Shown: positions 33,262-41,814, numbered from the stretch's first letter. The stretch is DNA of 64,000 nt from Thermomicrobium sp. CFH 73360 (GCF_023806465.1 NZ_JAMSLS010000004.1:12498-76497); one strand, 5' to 3'. Program-made: numbers and translations. Notes: generated by a model from the sequence alone, not told the origin.

Positions 33262-35901
33262 ATGAAGAGCAGCGAAATCCGCCGGGCGTTCATCGAATTC
33301 TTTGCCGAGCGCGGACACGTACAAGTTCCGAGCTCGTCGCTGATCCCTACTGATCCGACGGTGCTACTGACCACCGCCGGTATGCAACAGATGGTGCCGT
33401 ACTTCTTGGGCCTGGAGCGTCCCCCTCATACCCGGTTGACGTCGATCCAGAAGTGTTTCCGGACCGTCGACATCGATGAAGTTGGCGACGAGAGTCATCT
33501 CACTTTCTTCGAGATGCTGGGAAACTTTTCTATCGGGGACTACTTCAAAGCGGAAGCGATTAGCTGGGCTTGGGAGTTCCTCACGAAGTGGCTCGGGGTA
33601 CCAGCTGAGCGGTGGTATCCGACCGTCCATCCGGAAGACGACTTCTCGTATCGATACTGGCGTGACGAGATCGGCGTGCCAGAGGAGCGGATCTTCAAGC
33701 TTGAGGATAACTGGTGGGGGCCGGTTGGTGCGACCGGGCCCAACGGCCCCGATTCGGAGATTCATTACGACCGGGGACCGGAGCATGGCTGCGGAAAGCC
33801 AACTTGTGGTCCAGGATGTGACTGCGGGCGTTTTTTGGAAACCTGGAATCTCGTGTTCATGGAGTTCTATAAGGAACTCGACGAAACACAACGCCCGCTT
33901 CCACGGAAGAACATTGACACGGGGATGGGGTTGGAGCGGATCTCGCTCATTCTGCAGGGGGTCGGTTCGGTGTTTGAGACCGACCTCTTCTACCCGATCT
34001 TGACCCAAGCAGCGACGATCGCTGGTGTCCGATACAAGGAAGATGCACGAATTGACCGATCGTTGCGGGTCATCGCTGATCACGCGCGGGGGGTGACGTT
34101 CCTCGTTGGAGATGGAGTTTTTCCGAGTAACGAGGGACGCGGATACGTGCTGCGGCGCGTCCTGCGCCGAGCGGTTCGCCATGGGCGCCTCCTTGGGATC
34201 GAGCGCCCCTTCCTTGGTCAATTGGCCGACGTCGTTATCGAGCTGTTCTCCCCGTACTATCCGAATCTCGTCGAACAGCGAGAGCGTATTCACCGGGTGA
34301 TTGACCACGAGGAGGAGCACTTCCAGCGAACTCTTGCGACGGGCCTGGCTCGCTTTGAAGCACTGGTGGATCAACTCCAGCGCTCAGGGGAGCGAATCAT
34401 CCCGGGTGACGAGGCCTTCCGTTTGTACGACACCTACGGCTTCCCGCTTGAGTTAACGGAGGAATTAGCCCGGGAGGCAGGCTTGGCGGTCGACCGTGTA
34501 GGGTTCGAGCGAGCGCTCGAACGCCAGCGAGAGCTGAGCCGGGCGAGCGTGGGACGCTTCGCGGATACCCAGCGGCAGCGTGCTGATCTCTACGCGCGCT
34601 TCTCAGAGCGGCCAACGGAGTTTCTGGGGTATGAGCAGCTTCAGGCCGAAGCGACGGTCGTCGGCATTCTCGGAATTGACCAGACACGTGAGGAAGCAGA
34701 GGCGGGGGACCAGGTCGAGATTGTCCTTGATCGGACCCCGTTCTACGGCGAGGCAGGAGGACAGGTCGGTGATACCGGCGAGCTTCGGACCGATACCGGC
34801 GTTTTCGTTGTCGAGGATACCCAACGCCCAACTCCTGAGTTGATTGTGCACCGAGGGCAGGTGCGAGAAGGTTATCTCCGCGTTGGTCAGCGAGTCGTCG
34901 CACTGGTCGATGCAGAGCGGCGAGCGGCGATCCGGCGAAATCACACCGCTACGCATCTGCTTCACGCGGCGCTGCGCCGCGTCCTTGGGGAGCATGCACT
35001 GCAAGCAGGATCACTTGTTGCTCCCGACCGACTGCGCTTCGACTTTGCACACCATGAGGCCGTGCAGCCGGTCCAGCTCCGCACCATTGAGGAACTTGTC
35101 AATGAACAGATCGTGCGGAACTTGCCGGTGGAGGTGCGCTACCAACCACTACGAGAGGCACTCTCAGAAGGGGCAATTGCGCTCTTCGGTGAAAAGTACG
35201 GCGAGATTGTCCGTGTGGTGTCAATCGACGCTTTCAGCAAGGAACTCTGCGGAGGAACCCATGTGAGCCGCACCGGTGAAATCGGGTATTTCCTCATTTC
35301 AGATGAGACGAGCGTGGCAAGCGGTATACGCCGCATCGAAGCGCTCACCGGGCCGGCTGCAGTGCGTGCTGCGCGGCAGATTGTCAATGTGGCGTCCCAG
35401 ACCGCACAGCTGCTTCATGTTCCGGTCGAGCGTCTTCCGGAGCAGGTCGAGCGTCTGCAGCAGCAACTTCGCGACCAAGAACGGGAGATAGCACGGTTGT
35501 CTGCGGATCTGGCTCTGGAGCGGGCTGCCCCGCTCGTCGAGCATGCCCATCGGGTCGATGGTTTTCGCGTCGTGAGTGCTCGGATTGAGGTGCCTTCGCT
35601 CGATGTACTGCGCCGCTTGGGCGACCGGTTGCGCGAGCGTATCGGATCCGGTGTGATCATCCTCGGTACTGCGATCGAAAACCGACCAACCATTTTGGCG
35701 ATGGCGACACGTGACGCGGTGCAGCGTGGTGTCCATGCAGGGCGCGTCGTACAGGTTGTTGCTCCGCTTCTGGGCGGTCGAGGCGGAGGTCGCGCTGATA
35801 TGGCACAAGGCGGAGGAGCTGACGCGTCACGCCTCGATGAAGCACTTGCAGCGGCTCGTGCTGAGGTCGAGCGACAGCTCCGCGGTGAGGCGGCAAGCTG
35901 A
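33262..35901 (+). CDS. alaS: Alanyl-tRNA synthetase
   Basis: A class II synthetase of 879 residues. The aminoacylation domain starts at MKSSEIRRAFIEFFAERGH and contains motif 2-type HLTFFEMLGNFSIGDYFK and motif 3-type GMGLERI. The editing domain carries HTATHLLHAALRRVLG (HxxxH) and the distal CGGTHVSRTGEIG zinc/editing motif. A coiled-coil segment (VERLPEQVERLQQQLRDQER) is followed by the C-terminal C-Ala domain, whose Gly-rich GGRGGGRADMAQGGG is typical. An unusual Cys-rich insert, CGKPTCGPGCDCGRF (about 200-214), is normal for many bacterial AlaRS. ATG 33262 follows AGGGAG; the longer frame is rejected. Confidence 0.97.
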   Translation: MKSSEIRRAFIEFFAERGHVQVPSSSLIPTDPTVLLTTAGMQQMVPYFLGLERPPHTRLTSIQKCFRTVDIDEVGDESHLTFFEMLGNFSIGDYFKAEAISWAWEFLTKWLGVPAERWYPTVHPEDDFSYRYWRDEIGVPEERIFKLEDNWWGPVGATGPNGPDSEIHYDRGPEHGCGKPTCGPGCDCGRFLETWNLVFMEFYKELDETQRPLPRKNIDTGMGLERISLILQGVGSVFETDLFYPILTQAATIAGVRYKEDARIDRSLRVIADHARGVTFLVGDGVFPSNEGRGYVLRRVLRRAVRHGRLLGIERPFLGQLADVVIELFSPYYPNLVEQRERIHRVIDHEEEHFQRTLATGLARFEALVDQLQRSGERIIPGDEAFRLYDTYGFPLELTEELAREAGLAVDRVGFERALERQRELSRASVGRFADTQRQRADLYARFSERPTEFLGYEQLQAEATVVGILGIDQTREEAEAGDQVEIVLDRTPFYGEAGGQVGDTGELRTDTGVFVVEDTQRPTPELIVHRGQVREGYLRVGQRVVALVDAERRAAIRRNHTATHLLHAALRRVLGEHALQAGSLVAPDRLRFDFAHHEAVQPVQLRTIEELVNEQIVRNLPVEVRYQPLREALSEGAIALFGEKYGEIVRVVSIDAFSKELCGGTHVSRTGEIGYFLISDETSVASGIRRIEALTGPAAVRAARQIVNVASQTAQLLHVPVERLPEQVERLQQQLRDQEREIARLSADLALERAAPLVEHAHRVDGFRVVSARIEVPSLDVLRRLGDRLRERIGSGVIILGTAIENRPTILAMATRDAVQRGVHAGRVVQVVAPLLGGRGGGRADMAQGGGADASRLDEALAAARAEVERQLRGEAAS

Positions 35902-35966
35902 CGGAGGCTCCCCAGCGGCCCGTCGCTCGCCGCACCTCAAAAAGCAGGTTTAGCTTTGGAGGGAAA

Positions 35967-37409
35967 ATGGTGTGGCGAGCGACGAGTGGAGCGGGTGGGG
36001 AGCAGGTGGAGCAGATGCGTCGGGAGCGTGCGCCCGCGGCTGTGGACGGGTCCCTGGAATCCATGCCGGGTAAAGCGACGCGGCATTTCGACCAGACGGC
36101 TGACCTTGCGACGTACGCGCCGACTTTGCACGCGGTTCGTGGGCCACAGCAACTCCTGCGGCGGCTCGCATCGCCGCGAGCGCAGGGAGAGCAGCACCTG
36201 CATGGATTCACGGAGGAACTCCGTACCTCGACTTACGTCGACGTTCGCCTTTCTCGACGGCGCAGACCACAATTGAACGGTTCAAGACGCGCATTTTGGC
36301 TGGTGGTGGCGACCAGTCTCATTCTTGCGGGAATCGCCGTGCTTGCCGGTGCTGTGATTGCGTTGCCCTCGGCAACGATCCGAATTGCGCCGGTTGTCGA
36401 AGAGCGCAGCTTGGTGCTCACCTACGGGATTATCGCTGGAGACGCCGTTGATTGGGTCGCGCCGACCCGGGTTGTTCGTGTTGTCGTGCAAGCGGAGGCA
36501 GAATTGCCAGCGAGCGGCGAAAAGCAAGTGCCGGAGGGATTCGCGAGTGGCAAGGTGCGTGCCGTCAATGCAACGATCGAATCGGTGCGAATACCAGCTG
36601 GCACTGAACTCGTAGGAACAAATGGCATACGCTATCGAATTACGACGGATGTCACGGTTCCGGCAGCCGATCCATTCGGCAGTCAAGCCTTCGGGGTGGC
36701 TGATCTCCCGGTCGTCGCGACTACTCCGGGTCCTGACGGGAACGCTGCTGCAGGAGTTGTGAGTGGTCAGCTGGGGACAGGACTGCTCTATCGCAATGTT
36801 GAGCCGATCAGCGGTGGAACGATGCGCACCGTGCACTTCGTGACAGAGGAGGATCTCGCCCGCCTGCGCGCAGCGGTCGAGCAATCACTCGTCCGTCAAG
36901 GGTCCGAGGAGCTGCACGCTGCATTGCAAGAGGGAGAGGTGCTCGTCGATGAAACGATCCAAAGCGCCCCACCGGTAGTGGAATTTTCCCATCAAGTCAA
37001 CGCAGAGACCGAACGCGTTTCGGCACGTGGGAGTTTGAGGGTGAGTGCCTTCGCCTACAATCCGGCGACTGTCCACCAAGCAGCGCAAGAAGAGGCAGCG
37101 CGACGGCTAGCGCAGGCGACGAGCCCAGATGAGGTGATTCTCGGGAACACGTTGACGTTTGGCGAACCGGAGTCACTCGGATTGAATCGCTGGCGTGTAA
37201 GGGCCGCCGCGAAGATACAGATTGTCCCCTCTGAGCGCGAGCTCGAGATTGTGCGGAACGAACTTGCTGGGAAGAGTGTTGAAGATGCGATTGCGCGAGT
37301 ACGAGCGATACCGGGGGTCGCTGCGGTGAGTATCGAACTCCGACCGTCTTGGTGGCCGAGTCGCATGCCGGATCGCTCGTCGCGGATTTCGGTGGTGTTT
37401 GGTGAATGA
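35967..37409 (+). CDS. Baseplate J/gp47-like protein with one membrane helix, function unknown
   Basis: The 480-residue protein has a basic cytoplasmic N-terminal part (1-105, low complexity), one membrane helix (about 108-132, WLVVATSLILAGIAVLAGAV), and an extracytoplasmic beta-rich domain. The core segment GKVRAVNATIESVRIPAGTEL, later VSGQLGTGLLYRNVEPISGG, follows the pattern of baseplate J proteins (G-v-a-N-----v-iPaGT ... GN---G----i------v-N--p--GG). No phage gene surrounds it, so it is probably a cell-envelope protein using this fold. It lies between alaS and ruvX and overlaps ruvX by a few bases. TGGAGGG precedes the ATG. Confidence 0.65.
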   Translation: MVWRATSGAGGEQVEQMRRERAPAAVDGSLESMPGKATRHFDQTADLATYAPTLHAVRGPQQLLRRLASPRAQGEQHLHGFTEELRTSTYVDVRLSRRRRPQLNGSRRAFWLVVATSLILAGIAVLAGAVIALPSATIRIAPVVEERSLVLTYGIIAGDAVDWVAPTRVVRVVVQAEAELPASGEKQVPEGFASGKVRAVNATIESVRIPAGTELVGTNGIRYRITTDVTVPAADPFGSQAFGVADLPVVATTPGPDGNAAAGVVSGQLGTGLLYRNVEPISGGTMRTVHFVTEEDLARLRAAVEQSLVRQGSEELHAALQEGEVLVDETIQSAPPVVEFSHQVNAETERVSARGSLRVSAFAYNPATVHQAAQEEAARRLAQATSPDEVILGNTLTFGEPESLGLNRWRVRAAAKIQIVPSERELEIVRNELAGKSVEDAIARVRAIPGVAAVSIELRPSWWPSRMPDRSSRISVVFGE

Positions 37410-37881
37410 AGCAGGTAGCCGTCCAGGCCGCGCGCTTGGACTCGACATTGGTGGACGACGCGTTGGCGTCGCGATCAGCGATGAATTGGGTCTCATCGCC
37501 AGCCCATTGATGACAATTGACTTAGACCGTGAGGGTGTAGAGGGACTGGTTGCCATCATTAAGCGATATACTCCGTCGGTGATCGTGGTCGGTTTACCGG
37601 TGACGATGCGCGGGCAGGAGGGAACGCAGGCTGCGGAGACACGCCGGTTCGTGGAATCACTCCGGCCACATGTCCAGTGCCCGATTGTGTTCTGGGATGA
37701 GCGTCTGACGAGTTCAGCAGCCGAACGTCTTCTGACCGAAGCGGGAGTACGCCGCGGTCGGCGGCGGCAGCTGGTGGATGCGGTCGCAGCAGCATTACTG
37801 CTGCAAAGTTATCTCGACGCACAGCGGGCAGGGCACCCGCCACGGAAGCAGTCGCGGCGAAGGATGGACAACGAACCTTGA
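37402..37881 (+). CDS. ruvX: RuvX/YqgF family putative nuclease
   Basis: A 159-residue RNase H-like protein. It shows the family's LGLDIGGRRVGVAISDELG opening (catalytic Asp in LDIG), VVGLPVTMRGQEG in the middle and FWDERLTSSAAERLL (catalytic Glu/Asp of DERLTS) followed by VDAVAAALLLQSYLD (final Asp). Family members process the 5' end of pre-16S rRNA and have been suggested to act on Holliday junctions. Start codons available are TTG 37399 and GTG 37402; both overlap the end of the preceding gene. The basic C-terminal tail (PPRKQSRRRMDNEP) is not conserved. It is likely co-transcribed with the gene before. Confidence 0.9.
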   Translation: MNEAGSRPGRALGLDIGGRRVGVAISDELGLIASPLMTIDLDREGVEGLVAIIKRYTPSVIVVGLPVTMRGQEGTQAAETRRFVESLRPHVQCPIVFWDERLTSSAAERLLTEAGVRRGRRRQLVDAVAAALLLQSYLDAQRAGHPPRKQSRRRMDNEP

Positions 37882-38279
37882 CACCCTTGGATCTCTGCTC
37901 TGGCTCCGTAGTAAGGTTCAACAGCGTAATCGAGCCTAAACCGACATTACGGTCGAATAGGTTTCATGGTCGATCTCTATCCTTGGAGTATTGCCCCTGG
38001 GAGCTACTGCGAACCTGAGTTGATCAGTCATTGCGGTGCAGTTGCGTGTGCTCAAGCGGATCGCTGCCCAAGGGGGACGCTATCGTGGATCACAAGCGAG
38101 CTCTTGAGCACCAGTGTTCACCTGGGCAGTAGGAGGAACTGCGATCGTTTTGCCTCGTTATCGCGGAACGTGGTGCTCGCCGGGGACGAGGGCGAAGAAG
38201 ATGGATGAAAGCACCACTCTTTCGCTATCTCGGGTGATCGTGTAACCGGAGATCTTCCTTAGAATTTAAGGAGAATTAG
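37882..38279. other. Intergenic stretch between ruvX and darA
   Basis: About 400 bases with no convincing gene. A TCCTTA...TAAGGA inverted repeat lies around 38256-38272, just ahead of the GC palindrome, but it has no T-tract. Possible transcript ends for ruvX were sought and not clearly found. Confidence 0.4.
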
Positions 38280-38293
38280 GGACCGCGCGGTCC
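38280..38293 (+). promoter_or_regulatory. GGACCGCGCGGTCC palindrome upstream of the darA promoter
   Basis: A 14-base perfect palindrome lies 26 bases upstream of the -35 hexamer of darA. The position fits an activator or repressor site, but no binding protein can be assigned. Confidence 0.35.
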
Positions 38294-38319
38294 GCGACAA
38301 GGCGAGAGGGGTTCCCTGA

Positions 38320-38348
38320 TTGAAACTGGGGAGCGTGCTCGTTATACT
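38320..38348 (+). promoter_or_regulatory. Promoter of darA
   Basis: TTGAAA (38320-38325), exactly 17 bases, then TATACT (38343-38348). The start point near 38355 leaves a short leader of about 35 bases before ATG 38390. Confidence 0.7.
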
Positions 38349-38389
38349 GCCGTCGACTATGTGATACGGGAAGAAGGCCGGTAAGCAGA

Positions 38390-38677
38390 ATGAAGCTGAT
38401 CATTGCGGTGGTTCAGAACGAAGACGCGGATGCTATTCTTGAGGGACTGTTGGAGCGTCAGTTCCGCGCCACCCGCTTGGCAAGCACTGGCGGTTTTCTG
38501 CGGCGGGGAAATACGACGCTGCTTATCGGTGTTGAGGATGCGGATGTTGACGCCGTCATGGAGGTCATTCGTGCGCATGCCCGGACCCGGGCCCGGCAAG
38601 AATCCCCTGCGGGTCAGGTGCAGAGTGCGGCTGCGACCGTGTTCGTGATTCCTCTCGAGGATTACCAGCGTTTGTAA
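38390..38677 (+). CDS. darA: PII-like cyclic-di-AMP receptor (DarA/PstA family)
   Basis: The 95-residue protein begins MKLIIAVVQNEDADAILEGL, followed by RATRLASTGGFLRRGNTTLLIGVED. The T-R-L-A-S-T-GGFLR-GN-T-L-IG pattern is diagnostic of the DUF970 (YaaQ, DarA, PstA) family, small trimeric PII-like proteins that bind cyclic-di-AMP. Known members have no enzymatic role and signal through unknown partners. The gene is a single unit with its own promoter and has no thymidylate kinase or holB neighbour, unlike the Bacillus arrangement. The nearby Kef-like antiporter is of interest because cyclic-di-AMP often controls potassium transport, but linkage is inference. Confidence 0.9.
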   Translation: MKLIIAVVQNEDADAILEGLLERQFRATRLASTGGFLRRGNTTLLIGVEDADVDAVMEVIRAHARTRARQESPAGQVQSAAATVFVIPLEDYQRL

Positions 38678-38688
38678 TCCCGCACAGC

Positions 38689-39024
38689 TCACCGGAACTG
38701 TGTCCAGCGGCGGGTGTAGGTGCCCCGTCTGATCCGTTGTGTTGCTCGCCGCATTGCGAGAAGCGTCAGCGCCGCAAGGACGAACCCCGCAACAAAGAGG
38801 AGTTCAACCGGTAGATCTCCTGTTTGCCAAGCGACGAAGCGGGCGGACAGCAGCCCAAGGAGTGTCGGATAGAGGAGGAGGCCGCAGAGTGCGAAGATTG
38901 CACTCTCGATGACAGCGAGTCGGTTGTCAGCCCCGGTCAACCGGCTCACAAGGAAGGGCGCAAACGTCCCTCCTGGAAGCCAAAGGAGAAAGGCTCTGAG
39001 CAACTCCGCTGTTGCCGCATCCAT
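38689..39024 (-). CDS. Small membrane protein, function unknown
   Basis: The 111-residue frame has three hydrophobic segments (about 8-28, 39-59 and 72-91), an arginine-rich C-terminus (RRATQRIRRGTYTRRW) and positive charges predicted on one side of the membrane. This membrane-protein-like composition is the main reason for accepting it. The ribosome-binding site is weak (AAGGAG 14 bases before the ATG), and no family is recognised. It is convergent with darA, 11 bases apart. Confidence 0.55.
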   Translation of the reverse strand: MDAATAELLRAFLLWLPGGTFAPFLVSRLTGADNRLAVIESAIFALCGLLLYPTLLGLLSARFVAWQTGDLPVELLFVAGFVLAALTLLAMRRATQRIRRGTYTRRWTQFR

Positions 39025-39344
39025 GGTTTGGTGTCCAGCTCCTTGACTTGCGTTCTCGAGAGATGCGGATGCTCCTCGAATAATGTGACTCGCATGGCCA
39101 AAGCGACCGCGCTCGCGTAAGGTCCTGGTTAATCAGGATACAAATCCCACGCGCGGAATGCGACGCCGCAAAGATCCAGCTTTCCAAGACATGGACACGC
39201 CGGAGAACCGCGTTTGTGATGGAGAGGAACAACCAAGACCGGCTTGCGCAACGGGGCAGGTGATCTTCACGCCACCCTTTGTCCCAGGCGGCCCGATACG
39301 GTGCGGTGTGGGGTGATAAGACAGACGGATTGGGAATGAGAGTG
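39025..39344. other. Intergenic stretch before the folD hairpin
   Basis: About 320 bases hold no open frame with a start site and no tRNA or other RNA I can recognise. The only strong structure is the hairpin at its right end. Confidence 0.4.
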
Positions 39345-39371
39345 CCGAGACTCGACGAAGGCGAGTCTCGG
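39345..39371 (-). terminator. Hairpin downstream of folD
   Basis: A perfect 10-base-pair stem (CCGAGACTCG with CGAGTCTCGG) with a 7-base loop lies 32 bases past the folD stop. No T-tract follows on the minus strand. Confidence 0.55.
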
Positions 39372-39402
39372 TATTACTTGGGTGGAGTGCCAGTGGCCCG
39401 AG

Positions 39403-40257
39403 TCAGAATAACTGTTCTTCTGGCCAGAGACCAGCAAGGCGAAGGAGATTACAGGCCAAGACAGCTGTGGTCACTGGGCCCGTCCCTCCAGGCACGGGGG
39501 TGAGCGCACTCGCGACCTCGGCGACTGCCGGGTCGACATCGCCGACCAAGCGCCCGTCGATAACGCTCACGCCAAAGTCAACAACGACGGCGCCTGGCTT
39601 CACCATATCGGCAGTGACGAGACCGGGGCGTCCAGCCGCAGCGAAAAGGAGGTCGGCTTGCCGCGTGAATCTCGCGAGATCAAGGGTACGAGTGTGGCAG
39701 ATCGTGACCGTCGCATCTGCCATGAGGAGCAAGAGTGCCAGCGGACGTCCAACAATGGGGCTCCGACCGATCACGACGGCGTGGCGACCCGTTACAGTGA
39801 TCCCGTAGTGCCGAAGTAGGAGCATCCCTCCAAGCGGCGTGCTTGGCGCGATAGTGGGGGTTCCGAGGGCAAGCCGTCCTTGTTGCTCGTAGGACACCCC
39901 ATCGACGTCCTTGGCTGGAGGCATCGCTTCCGAGAGCGTGCTTCTGGAAATGCGCGGTGGCAGTGGTTGGAGGGCGAGGATACCCGTGACGCTCGTGTCC
40001 GAGTCGAGTTGCTTGAGCAATCGGAGGAAATCGGATTCCTCCAGCTGATCCTCCAGTGCAAAAGCACGCACCTCGAGGAGAAGATTGGAGAATTGCTTGC
40101 GTATAGCACGAGCGTAGGCCTGTGCGGAAGGGTCGCGTGGAACAAGAAGTGCCAGCGTCGGGCGGGGAGCATCAAGCGGCAAATTTTGGAGGATGGAACG
40201 GATCCGGGCATGCAGTTGCTCGACAACGGGTGTGCCGGTCAGCAGTTGGGCAGGCAT
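39403..40257 (-). CDS. folD: FolD-type methylene-THF dehydrogenase lacking the usual catalytic Lys
   Basis: The 284-residue protein has the FolD fold: substrate half (1-140) with PPAKDVDGVSYEQQGRLALG, NADP-binding half (about 145-270) with VVIGRSPIVGRPLALLL, and the final LTPVPGGTGPVTTAVLACN. FolD normally oxidises methylene-THF and hydrolyses methenyl-THF. The hydrolysis-critical motif is usually YxxxKxK (E. coli Y50, K54, K56). Here it reads Y48-ARA-I52-R-K54, so Ile sits at the essential Lys position. The next element, usually GILVQLPLP, reads GILALQPLP, shifting the conserved Gln. Cyclohydrolase activity is therefore doubtful. GAGGAGG precedes the ATG. The upstream gene encodes an FchA-like protein. 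Confidence 0.85.
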   Translation of the reverse strand: MPAQLLTGTPVVEQLHARIRSILQNLPLDAPRPTLALLVPRDPSAQAYARAIRKQFSNLLLEVRAFALEDQLEESDFLRLLKQLDSDTSVTGILALQPLPPRISRSTLSEAMPPAKDVDGVSYEQQGRLALGTPTIAPSTPLGGMLLLRHYGITVTGRHAVVIGRSPIVGRPLALLLLMADATVTICHTRTLDLARFTRQADLLFAAAGRPGLVTADMVKPGAVVVDFGVSVIDGRLVGDVDPAVAEVASALTPVPGGTGPVTTAVLACNLLRLAGLWPEEQLF

Positions 40258-40351
40258 AAGGGCCTCCTCGCATTTCTACTCGTCTCACACCAATGGAGGT
40301 GGTTCATTCCACAGCTCTCGCTCATTGGAGTTGGTCAAGAGAGCGGGCACT

Positions 40352-40924
40352 TTAACGAGTTGACTCTTGGAGAATAGCTGCTCGCCGCTCAATCTCCTGT
40401 TCTAATTCCGCTGCGCGTGGTGCGGTGAGCAAGGGCAAATTCGCGCGGGCCATTGCGAGTGCGGCTTGGATGCCTGAGCGGCACAGTGCTCGTGCTGCCT
40501 CAAGATCTGATGCGGCAAAGGCAGGGACCGCCGGTGCGAGGCGTGCGAGCATCTCCAGGAGCTCGAGGCCGAGGTCAGCTGTCCCAAGAGGGACGAGTGT
40601 AGCGTGCTCGATAACCGGCTGAGATTCGGAGCTCGCCGCGTCTGAACGCAGCGTCGAAAGCAACTCGTGCAACGCGGCACGATCGAGGTCGGCTCGGGCA
40701 AGCGCACGTTCTGCGATCGAACCAAAAACGTGAGCCATCTCTTGTTCTAGTCCATTGTCGAGAGAGCGACGGACCGCACGCCGTACCAGGTCTGCGAGTG
40801 CCGCAGCCTGGGCCAGGGCAACGCACGCCGCCACGCCTCCGCCACAGCGATAGCGCGGGCGACGCATGCGGTCGATGAGCTCCTGTACGCTCCAGCTCGC
40901 GATTCGATCGTCGACTTCGAGCAT
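40352..40924 (-). CDS. fchA: FchA/formiminotransferase-cyclodeaminase family protein
   Basis: A 190-residue, mostly helical protein. It opens with ASWSVQELIDRMRRPRYRCGGGVAACVALAQAAALADLV, where the family has V-----L----P-PGGGS-AA--GA-GA-L--MV; the GGGVAA loop is the recognisable signature. Members are methenyl-THF cyclohydrolase (FchA of acetogens and relatives) or formimino-THF cyclodeaminase. ATG 40924 has GGAGGAG upstream, so the six-base GTG extension is not used. The gene is 94 bases upstream of folD on the same strand. Because that FolD seems to lack its cyclohydrolase Lys, a cyclohydrolase role is the favoured inference. The match is weaker than for folD. Confidence 0.7.
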   Translation of the reverse strand: MLEVDDRIASWSVQELIDRMRRPRYRCGGGVAACVALAQAAALADLVRRAVRRSLDNGLEQEMAHVFGSIAERALARADLDRAALHELLSTLRSDAASSESQPVIEHATLVPLGTADLGLELLEMLARLAPAVPAFAASDLEAARALCRSGIQAALAMARANLPLLTAPRAAELEQEIERRAAILQESTR

Positions 40925-41101
40925 CCTCACGCTCCTCCCAGGTGTCGGTGGCCAACGACCGTTCGCTTGACCGCAGCGAGTATAGCGATGAAGTTTGTGT
41001 CGATTCGGTGTCGCTTCACTGTTACTTCAGCAGGTTGCTTTCCAGCGCTCCACCCTGGTTGTGCCTCATGGGCACGGACATGTGGACAAGGTGGAAAGGG
41101 G

Positions 41102-41130
41102 TTGACGAGGAGGCACGGCTACGCTAGGAT
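41102..41130 (+). promoter_or_regulatory. Promoter of the XRE-family gene
   Basis: TTGACG (41102-41107), exactly 17 bases, then TAGGAT (41125-41130). ATG 41195 is 65 bases downstream. Confidence 0.5.
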
Positions 41131-41194
41131 GGAAGTGTCTGAGAGGCATTGTTCGCTGGCAGCGAATTCGCTCGGAGCAGAAAGGTGGGGTGCG

Positions 41195-41674
41195 ATGGCA
41201 ACCGAACCGGTGACGTTCTTTGGGCAGCTGCTGAAGCGGTACCGGGAGGCGGCACGGCTCTCACAGAGCCGCCTCGCGCAACGCGCGGGCTTCGATCATA
41301 GCTACGTCTCGCGCTTGGAGAGCGGGCGTCGTGCTCCGACACGAGAAGCGATCGTGCGGTTGGCGGAGGCGCTCGAACTCTCGCCGGCTGATCGTGACTC
41401 TCTCCTCGCTGCTGCTGGTTTTCTTCCTGAGCAAGCGGAGCATCTGTTCGGGCACGAACCCGTTTTGAGCGAGGTGGTGGAACTGCTGCAGCGTCAGGAC
41501 GTGCCCGACGCGATACGGGAAGATCTTCGCCAGTTGCTTGCGCTGGTCGTGCGGCAGGTCAAGAGAGCGTTGGTTGGGATTGGATCTGACCAGGACGTGT
41601 CGAGTGGGTATCCGAGCGATACGGGGTGGGGCACCCGGTGGTCGGGGCAGACTGCGCCAGGTGGTGCCTGGTAA
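41195..41674 (+). CDS. XRE-family helix-turn-helix regulator
   Basis: The 159-residue protein has an N-terminal HTH_3 domain (about 9-64): FGQLLKRYREAARLSQSRLAQRAGFDHSYVSRLESGRRAP. It shows the classical scaffold helix, turn, recognition helix and the ES-G-R-P end of Cro/CI-type regulators. Residues 65-115 form acidic helices, and the last 35 residues are Ser/Gly/Trp-rich and probably disordered. No ligand or protease domain is visible. The ATG has GGTGGGG upstream; a longer frame to 40967 is rejected. It lies directly ahead of dnaE on the same strand, but regulation of dnaE is unproven. Confidence 0.85.
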   Translation: MATEPVTFFGQLLKRYREAARLSQSRLAQRAGFDHSYVSRLESGRRAPTREAIVRLAEALELSPADRDSLLAAAGFLPEQAEHLFGHEPVLSEVVELLQRQDVPDAIREDLRQLLALVVRQVKRALVGIGSDQDVSSGYPSDTGWGTRWSGQTAPGGAW

Positions 41675-41739
41675 CAGAAGCGGATCGGGCGTAAGAGAAC
41701 GAGTCTGTTCCCTGTCGGGTACCCTTGATGGTAGACAAG

Positions 41740-41757
41740 GACCGTCCGGGGACGGTC
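41740..41757 (+). other. Hairpin between the XRE gene and dnaE
   Basis: GACCGTCC and GGACGGTC flank two G bases, so a 7-8-base-pair stem can form. It lies inside the longest possible dnaE frame and upstream of the preferred dnaE start. There is no T-tract. Confidence 0.45.
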
Positions 41758-41814
41758 TCGGCGGCGGTGATCGGCGAGACGAGTACCGGCAAGAGAGTCA
41801 GGCGAGGGGGGCGC

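Noticed and set aside
41081-41089. TGTGGACAA, a single DnaA-box-like site near the XRE gene
   Set aside because: An isolated box in a GC-rich genome is not evidence for an origin; no cluster or AT-rich region is nearby.
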